Of a stretch of DNA of 64,000 nt, positions 62,901-64,000 are shown in pieces. The notes under the pieces are model-generated. The model searched no databases and was not told the origin of the DNA. It worked only from the letters and a program-made list of their open reading frames with translations. The position numbers and the translations under genes were made by a program. Origin of the DNA: Sitta carolinensis (lineage: Eukaryota; Chordata; Aves; Passeriformes; Sittidae). The stretch spans positions 41,351,743-41,415,742 of the forward strand of contig CM063283.1 in the NCBI GenBank assembly GCA_032173965.1. Direction: 5' to 3'. How positions within the stretch are numbered: the stretch's first letter is position 1; every line of letters starts with the position of its first letter.

Positions 62901-64000
62901 AGTTTTGTTTTAGAAGATTAAACAAGTTTTACAACATTCTATCCACAAAGCTTATGTAGATGGAAAATCATTTGACAGGAAGACCTTTAAAGTAAAAAAA
63001 AAATTAAAAATTGCTTTTTTTTGGCATAAAATATTAAACTATTATTGTCTTATTTCTATTGCCCTATTTTTATTGGAATATCTGTCATTATTATATGTCA
63101 GTAAACTGCAAGCAGCTTTTAGTACTTAAAACTTTCCTTCATTATGTCTTGGAATACAGTATTTTTATTGCTGGGATATAATGCCCATATTTGCACTCAA
63201 GAGGCCTACTGTAATACTTACAAAAGTCATCAAAATGCAGATTAAAATTCTTAGAATGATTCCCTAAAATCTTAGGGACTTTTTGGATACAAATCACTGC
63301 CAGTTTAGATTAAAATAATACTGTAAAAGATCTATCTGAATGTGTGACTGTGTGTAACATTACTCTTGCTTAATTGCAGTGAATATATGTCTCACTTTGC
63401 TCCACTGAACTTAGAAACATTTTTTGTTGCTGCATCCTAGTTTACCATGCTTTTAAAAATATATGTTTTTATGAGAAAAGACAGGTCTTTCTCTATCTTT
63501 CAGGTTTATTATCCTATACCACTTCTGTAATTTCTTACCTGGCAGAAGTGATAAAAATATTCAAAAGATATTTCTCAGTGGCTTTCATTATGATAACCAC
63601 AACCATCTGTATGAGTAGAAAATCCCAGAATGCATAATATCAAGCAATGTCTGAAGGTGCAATCCACCAATCTGGAAACACCATAGATTGAGTTAGACTC
63701 ATAACTGAGCTTGAAGACCTGCAGGCAGCTTTGACTGCTATCTCTAGACAGTAATTGAGATACAACAGTGATGGTGCTCATGCTAGAATGAAAAGTAAAG
63801 TTTTGGGGTTTCTCTTTAGTTTATGATTATTGCTTCATTTAAATAATTTGTTTTGTGTAAAGTATACTCTTTTCTTGCAAAACAAAATTAAATAAACCAA
63901 ACAACCAGGGAAGAATACTATACAGGTCTAGAAATTATTTTAGGAAACAGAAGCAGTATTCTGAGACAAAGACATCAACTTTTAATTCTGAAATTAAGAA
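59929..64000. other. AT-rich non-coding DNA, nothing recognised
   Basis: No open frame with splice or protein character, no recognised repeat family and no RNA gene was seen. Frames of up to about 79 codons here are chance. Confidence 0.45.

Noticed and set aside
1..64000. CRISPR arrays, prokaryotic operons, tRNA or rRNA genes
   Set aside because: The only regular array is the LTR minisatellite, which has no unique spacers. No cloverleaf or rRNA core was seen, and the CR1 and LTR content is vertebrate.

Overview
This is a vertebrate nuclear window, most probably avian. It is AT-rich and nearly devoid of long open frames. It carries CR1 LINEs, including one copy ending in the CR1 3' tail with its ATTCTATG-like terminal repeat, and many solo endogenous-retrovirus LTRs. 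Their number and variety suggest a passerine, but that is inference from memory of avian repeats; no database was searched. No rRNA, tRNA, CRISPR array or prokaryote-type gene is visible.

Layout. 1-16 kb: AT-rich non-coding DNA with short decayed LINE fragments (about 6.0, 8.0 and 8.2 kb) and three quiet blocks that look like conserved non-coding elements. 16.5-16.9 kb: an old ERV/LTR fragment. 17-29 kb: intergenic or intronic DNA containing a phase-compatible chain of small splice-bounded open segments (20670-20719, 26287-26380, 27321-27393, the last ending in TAG). This may be the 3' end of an unidentified plus-strand gene. 29.6-49.1 kb: an LTR-rich stretch with three copies of one LTR family (29668-31055 plus, 41047-42496 plus, 47055-49066 minus), an ERVK-like LTR (31827-32451), a minus-strand LTR (44144-45415), a small LTR-like element (37917-38183) and another LTR-like block (34740-35171). 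50.6-54.8 kb: three CR1 copies, two of them tail to tail. 58.6-59.9 kb: a second copy of the ERVK-like LTR split by a nested LTR. The remainder is unassigned AT-rich DNA.

No retroviral gag, pol or env is recognisable inside the LTR insertions. Where both edges can be read, one LTR sits between one target-site duplication, as expected for solo LTRs left by recombination. The most unusual feature is a 39-bp minisatellite of about 14 units grown inside the minus-strand LTR copy at 48.13-48.68 kb. It creates long open frames that are artefacts of its period being a multiple of three. I saw no evidence of a new multi-gene system.
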